Assembly (NCBI RefSeq): GCF_000718515.1
Contig: NZ_JNZS01000031.1
Coordinates: forward strand, 1-64,000
Source of the DNA: Micromonospora parva
GTDB taxonomy: Bacteria; Actinomycetota; Actinomycetes; Mycobacteriales; Micromonosporaceae
Direction: 5' to 3'
DNA length: 64,000 bases
Notes under the pieces: generated by a model
What the model saw: only the letters and a program-made list of their open reading frames with translations
The model's database searches: none
What the model was told of the DNA's origin: nothing
Made by a program: the position numbers and the translations under genes
Part shown: in pieces, positions 1-8,877 of the stretch
How positions within the stretch are numbered: position 1 is the stretch's first letter
Layout of the letters: each line of letters opens with the position of its first letter

Positions 1-19
1 ACCCCACCCCACCCCCGCC

Positions 20-82
20 GGTCGATCATGGGGTTAGCGGCAGGCGTGGAGATCGAAAAGCCCGCCAACCTCATGATCAACC
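20..82. repeat. Palindromic repeat, family A, copy 1
   Basis: Two 22-nt arms (20-41 and 61-82) are imperfect reverse complements, with about four mismatches and a 19-nt spacer. The core of the right arm, read on the minus strand, is GGTTGATCATGAGGTTGGCG. It lies 16 nt beyond the stop codon of the minus-strand hydrolase gene. Related copies are at 19502-19562 and 24002-24063. It may act as a 3' stem-loop; that role is inferred. Confidence 0.75.
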
Positions 83-97
83 GATCAGGGGGTGGGG

Positions 98-910
98 TCA
101 GGCGGTGGGCAGGGGGTGAAGGGTGAAGGGGGTGGCCAGGTGGGGGGTGGCCAAAAGGGTGGGGTTCGCCGTGGCCAGGGCGGTCTGGCGGGAGCGGCGG
201 GCTTGTTCCTGGTCCACCTCGTGGGCGTACGCCAGGTCGGGATCGACCAGCTGCACCATGTGCACCAGCAGGTCGCCGGTGAACAGCATCCGCTCGTCGG
301 CTGCGGTCAGCAGCACCGACTGGTGGCCAGGGGTGTGGCCGGGGGTGGGCAGCAGACGTACCGCCGGGGTGAGGGTGGTCTCGCCCTCGACCACCCGGAG
401 CTGGCCGGCGGCGCGCAACGGCCCGATCACGCCGGCCGGCAGCCCCGGGTTCAGCGTCTCCGCCGCGTCGACCTCGGCGCGTTGCACCAGGTAGCTCGCG
501 TTCGGGAAGTACGGCTGCCCCGGCGTGCCGGTGACCGCCCAGCCGATGTGGTCGCTGTGCAGATGGGTCAGCACCACCGTGTCGACGTCGGCCGGGTCGA
601 TGCCGGCGGCGGCCAGCTCGGCGGGCATCCGGCCGGGCACCGGCGCCCAGCTCGCGGCGAGGGAGTCCGACGGCCCGATGCCGGCGTCGACGAGCGTCAC
701 CGGCCCGTCGTCGACCCGGATCGCGAAGCTGCGGAACGGCAGCCACCACTGCCCGTCGGCGGTCACCGAGCCGGGGTCGCGTCGGTCGGCCTCCGCCCAG
801 TGAGCGGCTGTGGCCTGCGGAAACGCGTCCGCGCGAGGCTGGAAGAACTGACCCTCACCGTCGGTGAGCGCGGTGACCGTGATAGACCCGAGGGTGCGGT
901 TCAGTGGCAT
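98..910 (-). CDS. MBL-fold metallo-hydrolase
   Basis: The 270-residue protein has the metallo-beta-lactamase-fold metal motif THLHSDH at residues 115-121 (H116, H118, D120, H121). A second histidine cluster (TPGHTPGH) and an LFTGD segment supply later metal ligands. The family hydrolyses diverse substrates, including lactones, thioesters and phosphodiesters; the substrate here cannot be read. The ATG at 910 is chosen because homology-like sequence begins at MPLNRTLGS. An upstream extension to 1021 would cross the icd control region. The gene is divergent from icd. Confidence 0.85.
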   Translation of the reverse strand: MPLNRTLGSITVTALTDGEGQFFQPRADAFPQATAAHWAEADRRDPGSVTADGQWWLPFRSFAIRVDDGPVTLVDAGIGPSDSLAASWAPVPGRMPAELAAAGIDPADVDTVVLTHLHSDHIGWAVTGTPGQPYFPNASYLVQRAEVDAAETLNPGLPAGVIGPLRAAGQLRVVEGETTLTPAVRLLPTPGHTPGHQSVLLTAADERMLFTGDLLVHMVQLVDPDLAYAHEVDQEQARRSRQTALATANPTLLATPHLATPFTLHPLPTA

Positions 911-995
911 CGGACGATGATTCCAGGGCATTCCTGTTCCGCGCAGTCCGGTTCCGCCGGCCGGTCGAGGCCGGCTGGGGGCTGCCGGTCCAATT

Positions 996-1013
996 GCAGT
1001 ACGCTCGTACTGC
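996..1013. promoter_or_regulatory. Perfect dyad upstream of icd
   Basis: GCAGTACG-CT-CGTACTGC is a perfect 8-bp inverted repeat with a 2-nt centre. It lies 34 nt before the icd start, in the short interval between the divergent hydrolase gene and icd. It looks like an operator for a dimeric regulator, which is unidentified. Confidence 0.4.
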
Positions 1014-1047
1014 TTGAGCACGTGTCCCCCGAGAGGAGCGCCGGCCG

Positions 1048-2265
1048 ATGGCGAAGATCAAGGTAAACAACCCGGTCGTAGAACTCGACGGCGACGAGAT
1101 GACCCGGATCATCTGGAAGCAGATCCGGGAGCAGCTGATCCTGCCCTACCTCGACGTCGACCTGCACTACTACGACCTGTCGATCCAGCACCGCGACGAG
1201 ACCGACGACCAGGTCACGATCGACGCCGCCAACGCCATCAAGGAGCACGGCGTCGGCGTCAAGTGCGCGACCATCACCCCGGACGAGGCCCGGGTCGAGG
1301 AGTTCGGCCTGAAGAAGATGTGGCGGTCGCCCAACGGCACCATCCGCAACATCCTCGGCGGCGTCGTCTTCCGTGAGCCGATCATCATGTCCAACGTGCC
1401 GCGGCTGGTCCCCGGCTGGACCAAGCCGATCATCATCGGCCGGCACGCCCACGGTGACCAGTACAAGGCCACCGACTTCGTCGTCCCCGGCCCGGGCACG
1501 GTGACCATCACCTACACCCCGGCCGACGGCGGCACGCCGATGGAGATGGAGGTCGCCAACTTCCCCGGCGGCGGCATCGCCATGGGCATGTACAACTACG
1601 ACGAGTCGATCCGGGACTTCGCCCGCGCCTCGTTCCGGTACGGCCTGGACCGCAACTACCCGGTCTACATGTCGACCAAGAACACCATCCTCAAGGCGTA
1701 CGACGGCCGCTTCAAGGACATCTTCGCCGAGGTGTTCGAGGCGGAGTTCAAGGCCGAGTTCGACGCCGCCGGCCTCACCTACGAGCACCGGCTCATCGAC
1801 GACATGGTCGCCGCCGCGCTCAAGTGGGAGGGCGGCTACGTCTGGGCCTGCAAGAACTACGACGGTGACGTGCAGTCCGACACCGTGGCGCAGGGCTTCG
1901 GCTCGCTGGGTCTGATGACCTCCGTCCTGCTCTCCCCGGACGGCCGTACCGTCGAGGCCGAGGCCGCGCACGGCACTGTCACCCGGCACTACCGGCAGTA
2001 CCAGAAGGGCGAGAAGACCTCGACCAACCCGATCGCGTCGATCTACGCCTGGACCCGGGGCCTGGCCCACCGGGGCAAGCTGGACGGCACGCCGGCGGTC
2101 ACCGAGTTCGCCAACACGCTGGAGCAGGTCATCGTCGACACCGTCGAGGGTGGCCAGATGACCAAGGACCTCGCGCTGCTCATCTCGCGCGACGCCCCGT
2201 GGCTGACCACCGACGAGTTCATGAACGCTCTCGACGAGAACCTGGCCCGCAAGCTCGCCGCCTGA
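1048..2265 (+). CDS. icd: NADP-dependent isocitrate dehydrogenase
   Basis: The 405-residue protein oxidatively decarboxylates isocitrate to 2-oxoglutarate in the TCA cycle, producing NADPH. It is the homodimeric type also found in eukaryotes. Family sequence begins at once ([13 protein letters not shown]), followed by the substrate-binding stretch [12 protein letters not shown] and the nucleotide-side stretch [12 protein letters not shown]. Length matches the family. A purine-rich ribosome site (GAGAGGAG) precedes the ATG. A dyad lies upstream, and a strong hairpin follows at 2285, so the gene is probably monocistronic. Confidence 0.97.
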   Translation: MAKIKVNNPVVELDGDEMTRIIWKQIREQLILPYLDVDLHYYDLSIQHRDETDDQVTIDAANAIKEHGVGVKCATITPDEARVEEFGLKKMWRSPNGTIRNILGGVVFREPIIMSNVPRLVPGWTKPIIIGRHAHGDQYKATDFVVPGPGTVTITYTPADGGTPMEMEVANFPGGGIAMGMYNYDESIRDFARASFRYGLDRNYPVYMSTKNTILKAYDGRFKDIFAEVFEAEFKAEFDAAGLTYEHRLIDDMVAAALKWEGGYVWACKNYDGDVQSDTVAQGFGSLGLMTSVLLSPDGRTVEAEAAHGTVTRHYRQYQKGEKTSTNPIASIYAWTRGLAHRGKLDGTPAVTEFANTLEQVIVDTVEGGQMTKDLALLISRDAPWLTTDEFMNALDENLARKLAA

Positions 2266-2284
2266 TCCGGGCGTACCGCGTCAT

Positions 2285-2317
2285 CGGAGCCCGCCGGCAC
2301 CCTGCCGGCGGGCTCCG
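2285..2317 (+). terminator. Hairpin terminator of icd
   Basis: A perfect 15-bp stem (2285-2299 with 2303-2317) closes a 3-nt loop, 20 nt after the icd stop. There is no U-tract, as is common for actinobacterial terminators. Confidence 0.8.
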
Positions 2318-2492
2318 GTGTGTCCGGGGCCGCCACGCCGGCCGGCGTCACTGCTGCCGGCGCGCCTCGTTGACCAGGATGGACGAGATGCCAGTCGCGT
2401 CCAGGAAGGTTGACCACGGTCGACCCGCGGCACCGTGCGCCGATCAGCCAGCCTTCCCGGCTGTGCCGTGCACAGCCAGCCGTCCCTTCCCT

Positions 2493-2520
2493 GCGGGGGG
2501 CCCTGTCCCGGGCCCCCCGC
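2493..2520. terminator. GC-rich hairpin between convergent icd and galT
   Basis: An 11-bp perfect stem (GCGGGGGGCCC with its complement) encloses a 6-nt loop. It sits 61 nt past the galT stop in the galT direction, so it could terminate galT. I see no gene in the rest of 2318-2581. Confidence 0.6.
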
Positions 2521-2581
2521 GCCCTGTTTCCCGCAACGTCGGCCCGGCCGTGCTCAGCCCCAACGGCCACAGCGGGCCCGC

Positions 2582-3658
2582 TCAGGCGGCACGCAGCAGG
2601 TCGGCGGCGCGTTCCGGGGCGATGTCGTTGATGAAGACGCCCATCCCGGACTCGGAGCCCGCCAGGAACTTCAGCTTGTCGGTGGCCCGCCGGAAGCTGA
2701 ACAGCTGTAGGTGCAGGTAACCCAACTCGCGATCGATCCGTACCGGGGCCTGGTGCCAGGCCGAGATGTACGGCATCGGCATGTCGAACAGGCCGTCGAA
2801 GCGGCGCAGCAGATCCAGGTAGAGCGGACCGAACGACTCCCGCTCGCTGTCGCTGAGCGCCGGGATGTCCGGCAGCACCCGGTGCGGCGCGACGTGCACC
2901 TCGAACGGCCAGCGCGCGGCCGCCGGGACGTACGCCGTCCAGTGTTCGTTCTCGGCGACCACCCGGTCACCGGTGGCCCGCTCGGCGGCCAGCACGTCCG
3001 CGTACAGGTTGCCCCCGCCGGTCCGCTCGGCGTGCCGGCGGGCCGCGGCCAGCATCGCGCGGGTGCGCGGCGTCACGAAGGGGTACGCGTAGATCTGCCC
3101 GTGCGGGTGGTGCAGCGTGACACCGATCTCGACGCCCCGGTTCTCGAAGCAGAAGACCTGCTCGACGCCGGGCAGCGCGCCGAGCGCCTCGGTGCGGTCG
3201 GCGAGCGCGTCCAACACGGTGCGGACCCGGCGCGGCGGCAGGCTGGCGAAGGACGCGTTGTGGTCGGAGGTGAAGCAGACCACCTCGCACCGGCCGACGC
3301 CCGGCCGGACCGGTGTGAACGGGGTGATCTCCCCGGGCTCCTCGGCCACCCGACCGCTCAGCGACGGAAACCGGTTCTCGAAGACCACCACGTCGTAGTC
3401 GGGTGCGGGGATCTCGGTCAGCCGGTCGCCCACCGACGGGTCGAGCGGGCACTCGTTCGCCGGTGGGAGGAAGGTGCGGGTCTGCCGGTGCACGGCGACC
3501 GCCACCCACTCGTCGGTCAGCGGGTCGTAGCGCAGTTGCGACGCGGGGGGAGGCGGTGGCAGGTCCCGGCGGTCCGGCTGGTCGCGGACCGCGTCGTCGC
3601 GCTCGTCGAAGTAGATCAGCTCCCGGCCGTCGGCCAGGTCGATCGCGGTGCGCTTCAC
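2582..3658 (-). CDS. galT: Galactose-1-phosphate uridylyltransferase
   Basis: This 358-residue Leloir-pathway enzyme exchanges UMP between UDP-glucose and galactose-1-phosphate. The HIT-type active site HPHGQ is at residues 184-188; H186 would be the uridylylated histidine. The N-terminal NECPLDP and FENRFPSL segments also fit the family. It follows the DeoR-type regulator gene by 12 nt, so the two are probably cotranscribed. No galK or galE lies in the window. Confidence 0.93.
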   Translation of the reverse strand: MKRTAIDLADGRELIYFDERDDAVRDQPDRRDLPPPPPASQLRYDPLTDEWVAVAVHRQTRTFLPPANECPLDPSVGDRLTEIPAPDYDVVVFENRFPSLSGRVAEEPGEITPFTPVRPGVGRCEVVCFTSDHNASFASLPPRRVRTVLDALADRTEALGALPGVEQVFCFENRGVEIGVTLHHPHGQIYAYPFVTPRTRAMLAAARRHAERTGGGNLYADVLAAERATGDRVVAENEHWTAYVPAAARWPFEVHVAPHRVLPDIPALSDSERESFGPLYLDLLRRFDGLFDMPMPYISAWHQAPVRIDRELGYLHLQLFSFRRATDKLKFLAGSESGMGVFINDIAPERAADLLRAA

Positions 3659-3670
3659 GGCGCCGTCCCC

Positions 3671-4480
3671 TCAGTTGTCGGCGTGCGCGTCACGCGGCCC
3701 GCCCCCTGTCGCCTTCACCATGATCAGTTCGCCCACCCGTTCGTCGAGTACCCGCCGTGCGGCTGGGGGCAACCGATCGTCGCTGACCAGTACGTGGGCC
3801 GCCGCCAACTCGACGATCGAGGAGATGCCCACGGTGCCCCACTTGGTGTGGTCGGCGAGCACCACCAGTTGGTCCGCCGCGGCCACCAGCGCCCGGTCGG
3901 TCTCCGCCTCCATCAGGTTCGGGGTGGTGAAGCCGGCCCGCTCGGTGATGCCGTGCACGCCCAGGAAGAGCAGATCCAGGTGCAGTGACCGGACGGCCCC
4001 CACCGCGAGTGGGCCGACCAGCGCGTCCGACGGTGTGCGTACCCCGCCGGTGAGCACCACCGTCTGGTCCGGACGACCGCCCGCGTGCATGATCTCGGCC
4101 ACCGGCAGCGAGTTCGTCACGACGGTCAGGTCGGGGACGTCCACCAGCCGGCGGGCCAGCTCGGCGGTGGTGGTGCCGGCGGAGAGCGCGACCGCCGCGC
4201 CGGGCCGGACCAGTTGGGCGGCCCGATCGGCGATGGCCGCCTTCTCCGGCAGTTGGCGGACCGACTTGGCGCGGAAGCCCGGCTCGTCGGTCGCGCTCGG
4301 CCCGGTCGTGGTGGCACCGCCGTGCACCTTGGCCAGCAGGCCGCGCTCGTGCAGCGCGTCCAGGTCACGCCGGATGGTCATGTCGGACACGCCGAACTCG
4401 CCGGCCAGCTCGCTGACCCGGACGCCGCCGGTCGAGCGGACCCGCTCCAGGATGGCCGCCTGCCGCTGCTGAGCGAGCAT
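3671..4480 (-). CDS. DeoR/GlpR-family sugar regulator
   Basis: The 269-residue protein has an N-terminal winged helix (VSELAGEFGVSDMTIRRDL, about residues 22-40). It is followed by a DeoR effector domain of the sugar-phosphate-sensing, ribose-isomerase-like fold. The ATG at 4480 is chosen over the upstream GTG at 4504 because GGGGAGG lies 8 nt before it. The gene precedes galT in the same direction, suggesting control of galactose use. A perfect dyad at 4525-4546, overlapping the likely promoter, points to autoregulation (inferred). Confidence 0.9.
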   Translation of the reverse strand: MLAQQRQAAILERVRSTGGVRVSELAGEFGVSDMTIRRDLDALHERGLLAKVHGGATTTGPSATDEPGFRAKSVRQLPEKAAIADRAAQLVRPGAAVALSAGTTTAELARRLVDVPDLTVVTNSLPVAEIMHAGGRPDQTVVLTGGVRTPSDALVGPLAVGAVRSLHLDLLFLGVHGITERAGFTTPNLMEAETDRALVAAADQLVVLADHTKWGTVGISSIVELAAAHVLVSDDRLPPAARRVLDERVGELIMVKATGGGPRDAHADN

Positions 4481-4524
4481 CCGCCGTGCCTCCCCGGGGT
4501 CCACGTACCCTCACGCGGTCAAAC

Positions 4525-4546
4525 GTGTTCCAACAAAGATGAACAC
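4525..4546. promoter_or_regulatory. Probable operator of the DeoR-type regulator
   Basis: GTGTTC-N10-GAACAC is a perfect inverted repeat, 45 nt upstream of the chosen start of the regulator. On the minus strand it overlaps a TAGTGT box (forward 4543-4548) that could be the -10 element. Repression by occlusion is the simplest reading. Confidence 0.55.
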
Positions 4547-4592
4547 TAGCGCGTGCCGGTCAGCGGCGGAAGAAACGGGGTACGGCGACGCC

Positions 4593-6122
4593 TCAGGTGG
4601 ACGGGATGGTCAGCTCCACCCAACCGGTCTCGGTCAGATGGTGCAGCACCGCCTGAACCGCGTCCGCCACGCTCACGTCACTGGTGTCGAGAACCAGATC
4701 CGCGTCGGTCGGCTCCTCGTACGGGTCGTCGATGCCGGTCATCCCGGTGAGCAGGCCGGCCCGCGCCCGCGCGTACAGGCCCTTGCGGTCCCTGCGCTCG
4801 CACACCTCCAGCGGAGTGGCCACGTGCACCAGCACGAAACCCGCCCCGGCGGCGAGAGCCATCTCCCGGGCGGTGGCGCGGGCCGCCGCGTACGGGGCGA
4901 TCGGGCAGCAGATGCTCACCCCACGGTGCCGGGCGATCTCGGCGGCCACCCAGCCGATCCGCCGGACGTTGAGGTCCCGGTCGGCCTTGCTGAAACTCAA
5001 CCCGGCGGAGAGCTCCCGGCGCACCACGTCCCCGTCGAGCAGGGTCACCGTCCGGTCGCCGCTCTCCCGCAACGCGTCCGCCAGCCCCCGGGCGACAGTC
5101 GACTTGCCGGAGCCGGACAGGCCGGTCAGGAAGACCACCAGCCCTCGCTGCCGGCGCGGCGGCCGGGCCCGGGCCAACTCCCGCGCCACAGCGGGCGGCG
5201 TGTGCCACTCCGGCAGCGGGAAACCCCTGTCGAGCAGGTCGTCGATCTCCGCCTGGGTCAGCGCGAGCCGGCGGTTGCGCGGTGGGATGTCCTCCCGCCA
5301 CCGCCACTGCCCGTCCCGGTTGTCGTAGGCGAGTTCGCGGGGCACCAGCACCCGCAGCCCGGCACCGGAGAGCATCTCCCCGGTGGAGAGCAGGTGGGTG
5401 ACCCCGTACGCGGCGGAGACCCGGGCGCGCAGCAACGCGTCGCTGATCTCCTCGTGGCGGTGCGACAGCGGCACCGCGACCAGCGTGGCGGGCGGCATCC
5501 GGTCCCGGGCGGCGAAGATCGTACGGACCAGCGCCTCCGGCGGGAGCCCACCGACGCCGCCCTCACCGACCGGGATCATCACGAGCAGATGAGCGGCCAG
5601 GGTGCGGGCGGCATGGGCGATCTGGGCGAGCTGCGGACGATGCAACGGCCGATCGGCGATCACCCCGAGCACCCGGCCCGGGGGCAGCAGCGCGCGGACC
5701 TCCTCCGGGTCACGACGCAGCCGCTGGAACGGGCCGTGCCCACCGTCGCCCAGTCGTCGGACCTGGCCGCCCACCCCCGCCACACCCTCGCGGATCGGCC
5801 AGACGTCGGCCACGTCCAGGGCCGCAGCCGGGGCACCCTCCCCGTCGGTCAACACGAGCGCCCGGCGGGCCGGGTCGCGCGGATCGAAGCTCTGCGCCAG
5901 CGCGGTCGGCACCTGGAGAACCACCGCCACCTGCCACGGGGTGCCGTCGGCCAGCCGGCCGCGCCGGCTCACCGAGACCAGGTCAGCGCGGGTCATGAAG
6001 CCGGTCAGCGGGGCGTACGCGCCGGTCAGCAGCAGCTCCAGATCCGCGAGCTCACCGGGACGTGGCGTGTACGCCGGCGCGTCCCGTAGCACCTCGTCGG
6101 GCAGCACCCAGCCGTTGCTCAT
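4593..6122 (-). CDS. Adenylyl-sulfate kinase with degenerate ATP-sulfurylase-like N-domain
   Basis: This is a 509-residue two-domain protein. The C-terminal third is an intact APS kinase, phosphorylating APS to PAPS: P-loop GLSGSGKST, LDGDVVRREL, FSKADRDLNVRRIGWVA, and GLYARARAG leading to TGIDDPYEEP. The first ~310 residues resemble ATP sulfurylase (PUA-like start LLLTGAYAPLTGFM), but the catalytic QxRNPxHxxH stretch reads ADRPLHRPQ. The second histidine and the N-terminal residues of the motif are lost, so sulfurylase activity looks doubtful. The N-domain may be regulatory or structural. Confidence 0.88.
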   Translation of the reverse strand: MSNGWVLPDEVLRDAPAYTPRPGELADLELLLTGAYAPLTGFMTRADLVSVSRRGRLADGTPWQVAVVLQVPTALAQSFDPRDPARRALVLTDGEGAPAAALDVADVWPIREGVAGVGGQVRRLGDGGHGPFQRLRRDPEEVRALLPPGRVLGVIADRPLHRPQLAQIAHAARTLAAHLLVMIPVGEGGVGGLPPEALVRTIFAARDRMPPATLVAVPLSHRHEEISDALLRARVSAAYGVTHLLSTGEMLSGAGLRVLVPRELAYDNRDGQWRWREDIPPRNRRLALTQAEIDDLLDRGFPLPEWHTPPAVARELARARPPRRQRGLVVFLTGLSGSGKSTVARGLADALRESGDRTVTLLDGDVVRRELSAGLSFSKADRDLNVRRIGWVAAEIARHRGVSICCPIAPYAAARATAREMALAAGAGFVLVHVATPLEVCERRDRKGLYARARAGLLTGMTGIDDPYEEPTDADLVLDTSDVSVADAVQAVLHHLTETGWVELTIPST

Positions 6123-6210
6123 TCACGCTCCCCACTCGCTGACCGGCACACAGTTTCGCAGCCGACCGCCGATCGGTCGAGGGTGCCACTCCAAGACCCC
6201 CGCCGACGGG

Positions 6211-7725
6211 TCAGCGTTTGATCCGCCGGCCCACCGCCGACCGCAGCCGGTTCCACACCTTCCGCTCGTCGCGGATGCGCGGTCGCGAGCCGTCGGCACG
6301 GCAGATGAACACCAGCGGCAGTCGCGCGTCCTCGGTCCAGCCCACGTTGGTGATCCGGGCCTTGAGCAGCCAGCTACCCCGCGTCCGGCCGCCGTTGAGG
6401 GCGGCGAAGTCGATGGTGGCGGTGGCCCGGTGCACCAGGTGGACCGTGTCCGCCGCTGTCGTACCGGTGATCCGTTCGGTCTCGAAGGTGTTCGGCAGGA
6501 AGATCTCGGCGCCGGTCTCCCGGTGGCGGGCCACCAGGTCCAGGCGGGCCTTGCGCACCTGCGCGGTCGCGTCGAGCACCTCGGGCTCGATCTCCTCCAT
6601 CGGCAGCATCAGCACGTCGCGGTCACCGTCGGCGCGAAAGCTGACCGGCTGGTCCGCGGAGCGCAGCTCGGCGGCGACGGTCACCGTGACGGCGTGATCG
6701 GCGCGCCGAAGCTCACCGACGGTGCCGTGGGCGCCGATGCCCGCCTCCCAGTGGGCAAGCCTGCGCAGGTCCGCGACCCGGCCCCGCTCCGCCAGGTACG
6801 CCATCGCCCGGAGCATCGGCGGCAGTCCACCGGCGACGCCAGGGGCGAAGCGGTCCTGCATGATCTTCTGGACCTCCAGCGCGACCTGCTCCACCCATGC
6901 CTCAGGGGCGTTCAGCAGCCGCTTGCCGCGCAGCCGGCTGAGCATCTCGTTGCGCAGCCAGCGCCGGTGCAGCCGGTCCCGCAGCGCACCCGGCTCGGTG
7001 TGGGCGTCCACCACGTCCAGCGCCTCCCGCACGCTGGCGTAGTAGCTCGACGGGTCCAGCGGGGCCGCGGTGACGTTGCGTGCGTCGCCCCGTTGAACGT
7101 GGTGGTAGCAGATGTAGTCGGACAACACGGAGGTCCGCCGGGACAGGAAGTAGGCCCGGACCACCAGCGAATGATCCTCCAGCCGACGCTTGCCGCCCTC
7201 CGGGAACCGCAGACCGTGCTCGTTGAGGAACGACCGCCGGAACAGCTTGTGGCAGGTCAGACTGTCGATCAGAGGTGAGTTGCTGAGCGTCGCGTCGAAG
7301 CGGTTCTTCCGGAACAGCTCCCGCGGCACGGGCCGGCCGTACCCGGCCATCTTCCCGATCACGATGTCGGCGTCGTTCGCCTTCGCGCAGGCGTACAGCC
7401 GCTCCAACGCCTCGTCGGCGAACCAGTCGTCGTCGTCGGCGAAGAAGACGTACTCGCCGCGGGCCTGCTCGATGCCGAGGTTGCGCGGACGCGACGGCCA
7501 GCCGGAGTTCTCGATGTGCAGCACAGTGACGTGTCGGTGCTCAGCGGCCAGCCGATCCAGCCGCTCGGCCGTCTCGTCGGTCGAGCCGTCGTCGACGAAG
7601 ATCATCTCGAACTCGTCGGCGGGCAGTGACTGGCGCAGCAGTGAGGCGACGAGCTTCTCGATGTGCGGGCCGCAGTTGTACGCCGGCACCACGACGCTCA
7701 CCTTCGGGACGCCCACCTCGGCCAT
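6211..7725 (-). CDS. Family 2 glycosyltransferase with C-terminal extension
   Basis: The 504-residue cytoplasmic protein has a GT-A catalytic domain in its first ~230 residues: VSVVVPAYN, FVDDGSTD, and a metal-binding ADDDDWF with RPRNLGIEQARGEY nearby. The remaining ~270 residues resemble accessory regions of wall-polymer glycosyltransferases, with beta-rich tail segments. The ATG at 7725 follows GGGAGGGAT at good spacing; the open frame beyond it has no family character. Acceptor and donor sugars are unknown. Confidence 0.85.
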   Translation of the reverse strand: MAEVGVPKVSVVVPAYNCGPHIEKLVASLLRQSLPADEFEMIFVDDGSTDETAERLDRLAAEHRHVTVLHIENSGWPSRPRNLGIEQARGEYVFFADDDDWFADEALERLYACAKANDADIVIGKMAGYGRPVPRELFRKNRFDATLSNSPLIDSLTCHKLFRRSFLNEHGLRFPEGGKRRLEDHSLVVRAYFLSRRTSVLSDYICYHHVQRGDARNVTAAPLDPSSYYASVREALDVVDAHTEPGALRDRLHRRWLRNEMLSRLRGKRLLNAPEAWVEQVALEVQKIMQDRFAPGVAGGLPPMLRAMAYLAERGRVADLRRLAHWEAGIGAHGTVGELRRADHAVTVTVAAELRSADQPVSFRADGDRDVLMLPMEEIEPEVLDATAQVRKARLDLVARHRETGAEIFLPNTFETERITGTTAADTVHLVHRATATIDFAALNGGRTRGSWLLKARITNVGWTEDARLPLVFICRADGSRPRIRDERKVWNRLRSAVGRRIKR

Positions 7726-7950
7726 CAGGATCCCTCCCGCGTCGTCGGTCGATCGCCAGGCGGATCGATGCCCGGTGAACGAGAGGTGAATGGTGTCACC
7801 TCGGATGGGTCTTTCCGGAAGCGGGGTCCGACCGAACGCGGGACCGGCGAAAACGCCGCGAGAGCCCGCCGCGGACCTTAGGGGGCCGGCCGGGAAAGGA
7901 TCAGGGGAGCGCCGGGGGCGTGCCGGTGTCCATGCTGGGCATCGACTCCC

Positions 7951-7956
7951 TACGCT
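7951..7956 (+). promoter_or_regulatory. -10 box of a probable leaderless promoter
   Basis: TACGCT ends exactly 6 nt before the GTG at 7963. There is no ribosome site in that gap, so transcription probably begins at the start codon. Confidence 0.55.
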
Positions 7957-7962
7957 GGGCGC

Positions 7963-8877
7963 GTGACACTGATCGCGACCCAGTCGCTCACCAAGACGTA
8001 CGGAGGTCGGGTCACCGCGTTGGCCGACCTCACCGTCGCCGTCGAGCCCGGGATCATCGGCCTGGTGGGCGCGAACGGCGCCGGCAAATCCACCTTGATC
8101 AAGATCCTGCTCGGCCTGATCGCACCAACCAGCGGCCAGGTCTCGGTGCTGGGCATCGACCCGACCGCGGACCCGGCGGCCGTCCGCAACCGGGTCGGTT
8201 ACATGCCGGAGCACGACTGCCTCCCACCGGACCTGTCCGCCGCCGAGCTGGTCACCCACCTCGGCCGGATGAGCGGCCTGCCCCGCACCGCGGCCCGCGA
8301 GCGGGCCTCGGAGGCGCTGCGGCACGTGGGGCTCTACGAGGAGCGCTACCGGCCGGTCGGTGGCTACTCGACCGGCATGAAGCAGCGCGTCAAGCTGGCC
8401 CAGGCGCTCGTGCACGACCCCGACCTGCTGTTGCTCGACGAGCCGACGAACGGTCTGGACCCGGCCGGCCGCGACGCCATGCTGGCCCTGGTGCACCGGA
8501 TCGGCACCGAGTTCGGCATCTCCGTCCTGGTCTGCTCACACCTCCTCGGCGAGGTCGAGCGGATCTGCGACACGCTGATCGCCATCGACGGTGGCCGGTT
8601 GCTGCGCGCCGACAACATCTCCGCGATGACCACGGCCACCGACGTGCTCGCCGTTGAGGTCAGTGAGGGCACCGAGGAGCTCGCCGCCCGACTCGCCGAG
8701 CTGAAGCTGCCGGTCGCCCGGGACGGGCGGCTGCTCCTCGTGCCGCTCGCCGACGACGGCACCTACGACCTGATCCTCGGCGCGGTCGCCGACCTCGACC
8801 TGCCACTGCACCGACTCGACCAGCGCCGGCACCGGGTGGCCGAACTCTTCGCCACGAGGGAGCTCACTCATGCCTGA
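7963..8877 (+). CDS. ABC transporter ATP-binding protein
   Basis: This 304-residue ATPase of an ABC-2-type transporter has Walker A GANGAGKST, a signature region around GGYSTGMKQRVKLAQAL (STGMKQ, usual for this subfamily), Walker B LLLLDEPTNGLDP, and a switch histidine in CSHLL. The GTG start lies 6 nt after a TACGCT box. It is the first gene of a tight four-gene cluster alternating ATPase and permease. The substrate is unknown. Confidence 0.92.
   Translation: MTLIATQSLTKTYGGRVTALADLTVAVEPGIIGLVGANGAGKSTLIKILLGLIAPTSGQVSVLGIDPTADPAAVRNRVGYMPEHDCLPPDLSAAELVTHLGRMSGLPRTAARERASEALRHVGLYEERYRPVGGYSTGMKQRVKLAQALVHDPDLLLLDEPTNGLDPAGRDAMLALVHRIGTEFGISVLVCSHLLGEVERICDTLIAIDGGRLLRADNISAMTTATDVLAVEVSEGTEELAARLAELKLPVARDGRLLLVPLADDGTYDLILGAVADLDLPLHRLDQRRHRVAELFATRELTHA

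Noticed and set aside
901..2070. Long minus-strand open frame across icd
   Set aside because: It is the antisense shadow of icd, a common effect of high GC3, and has no family character.
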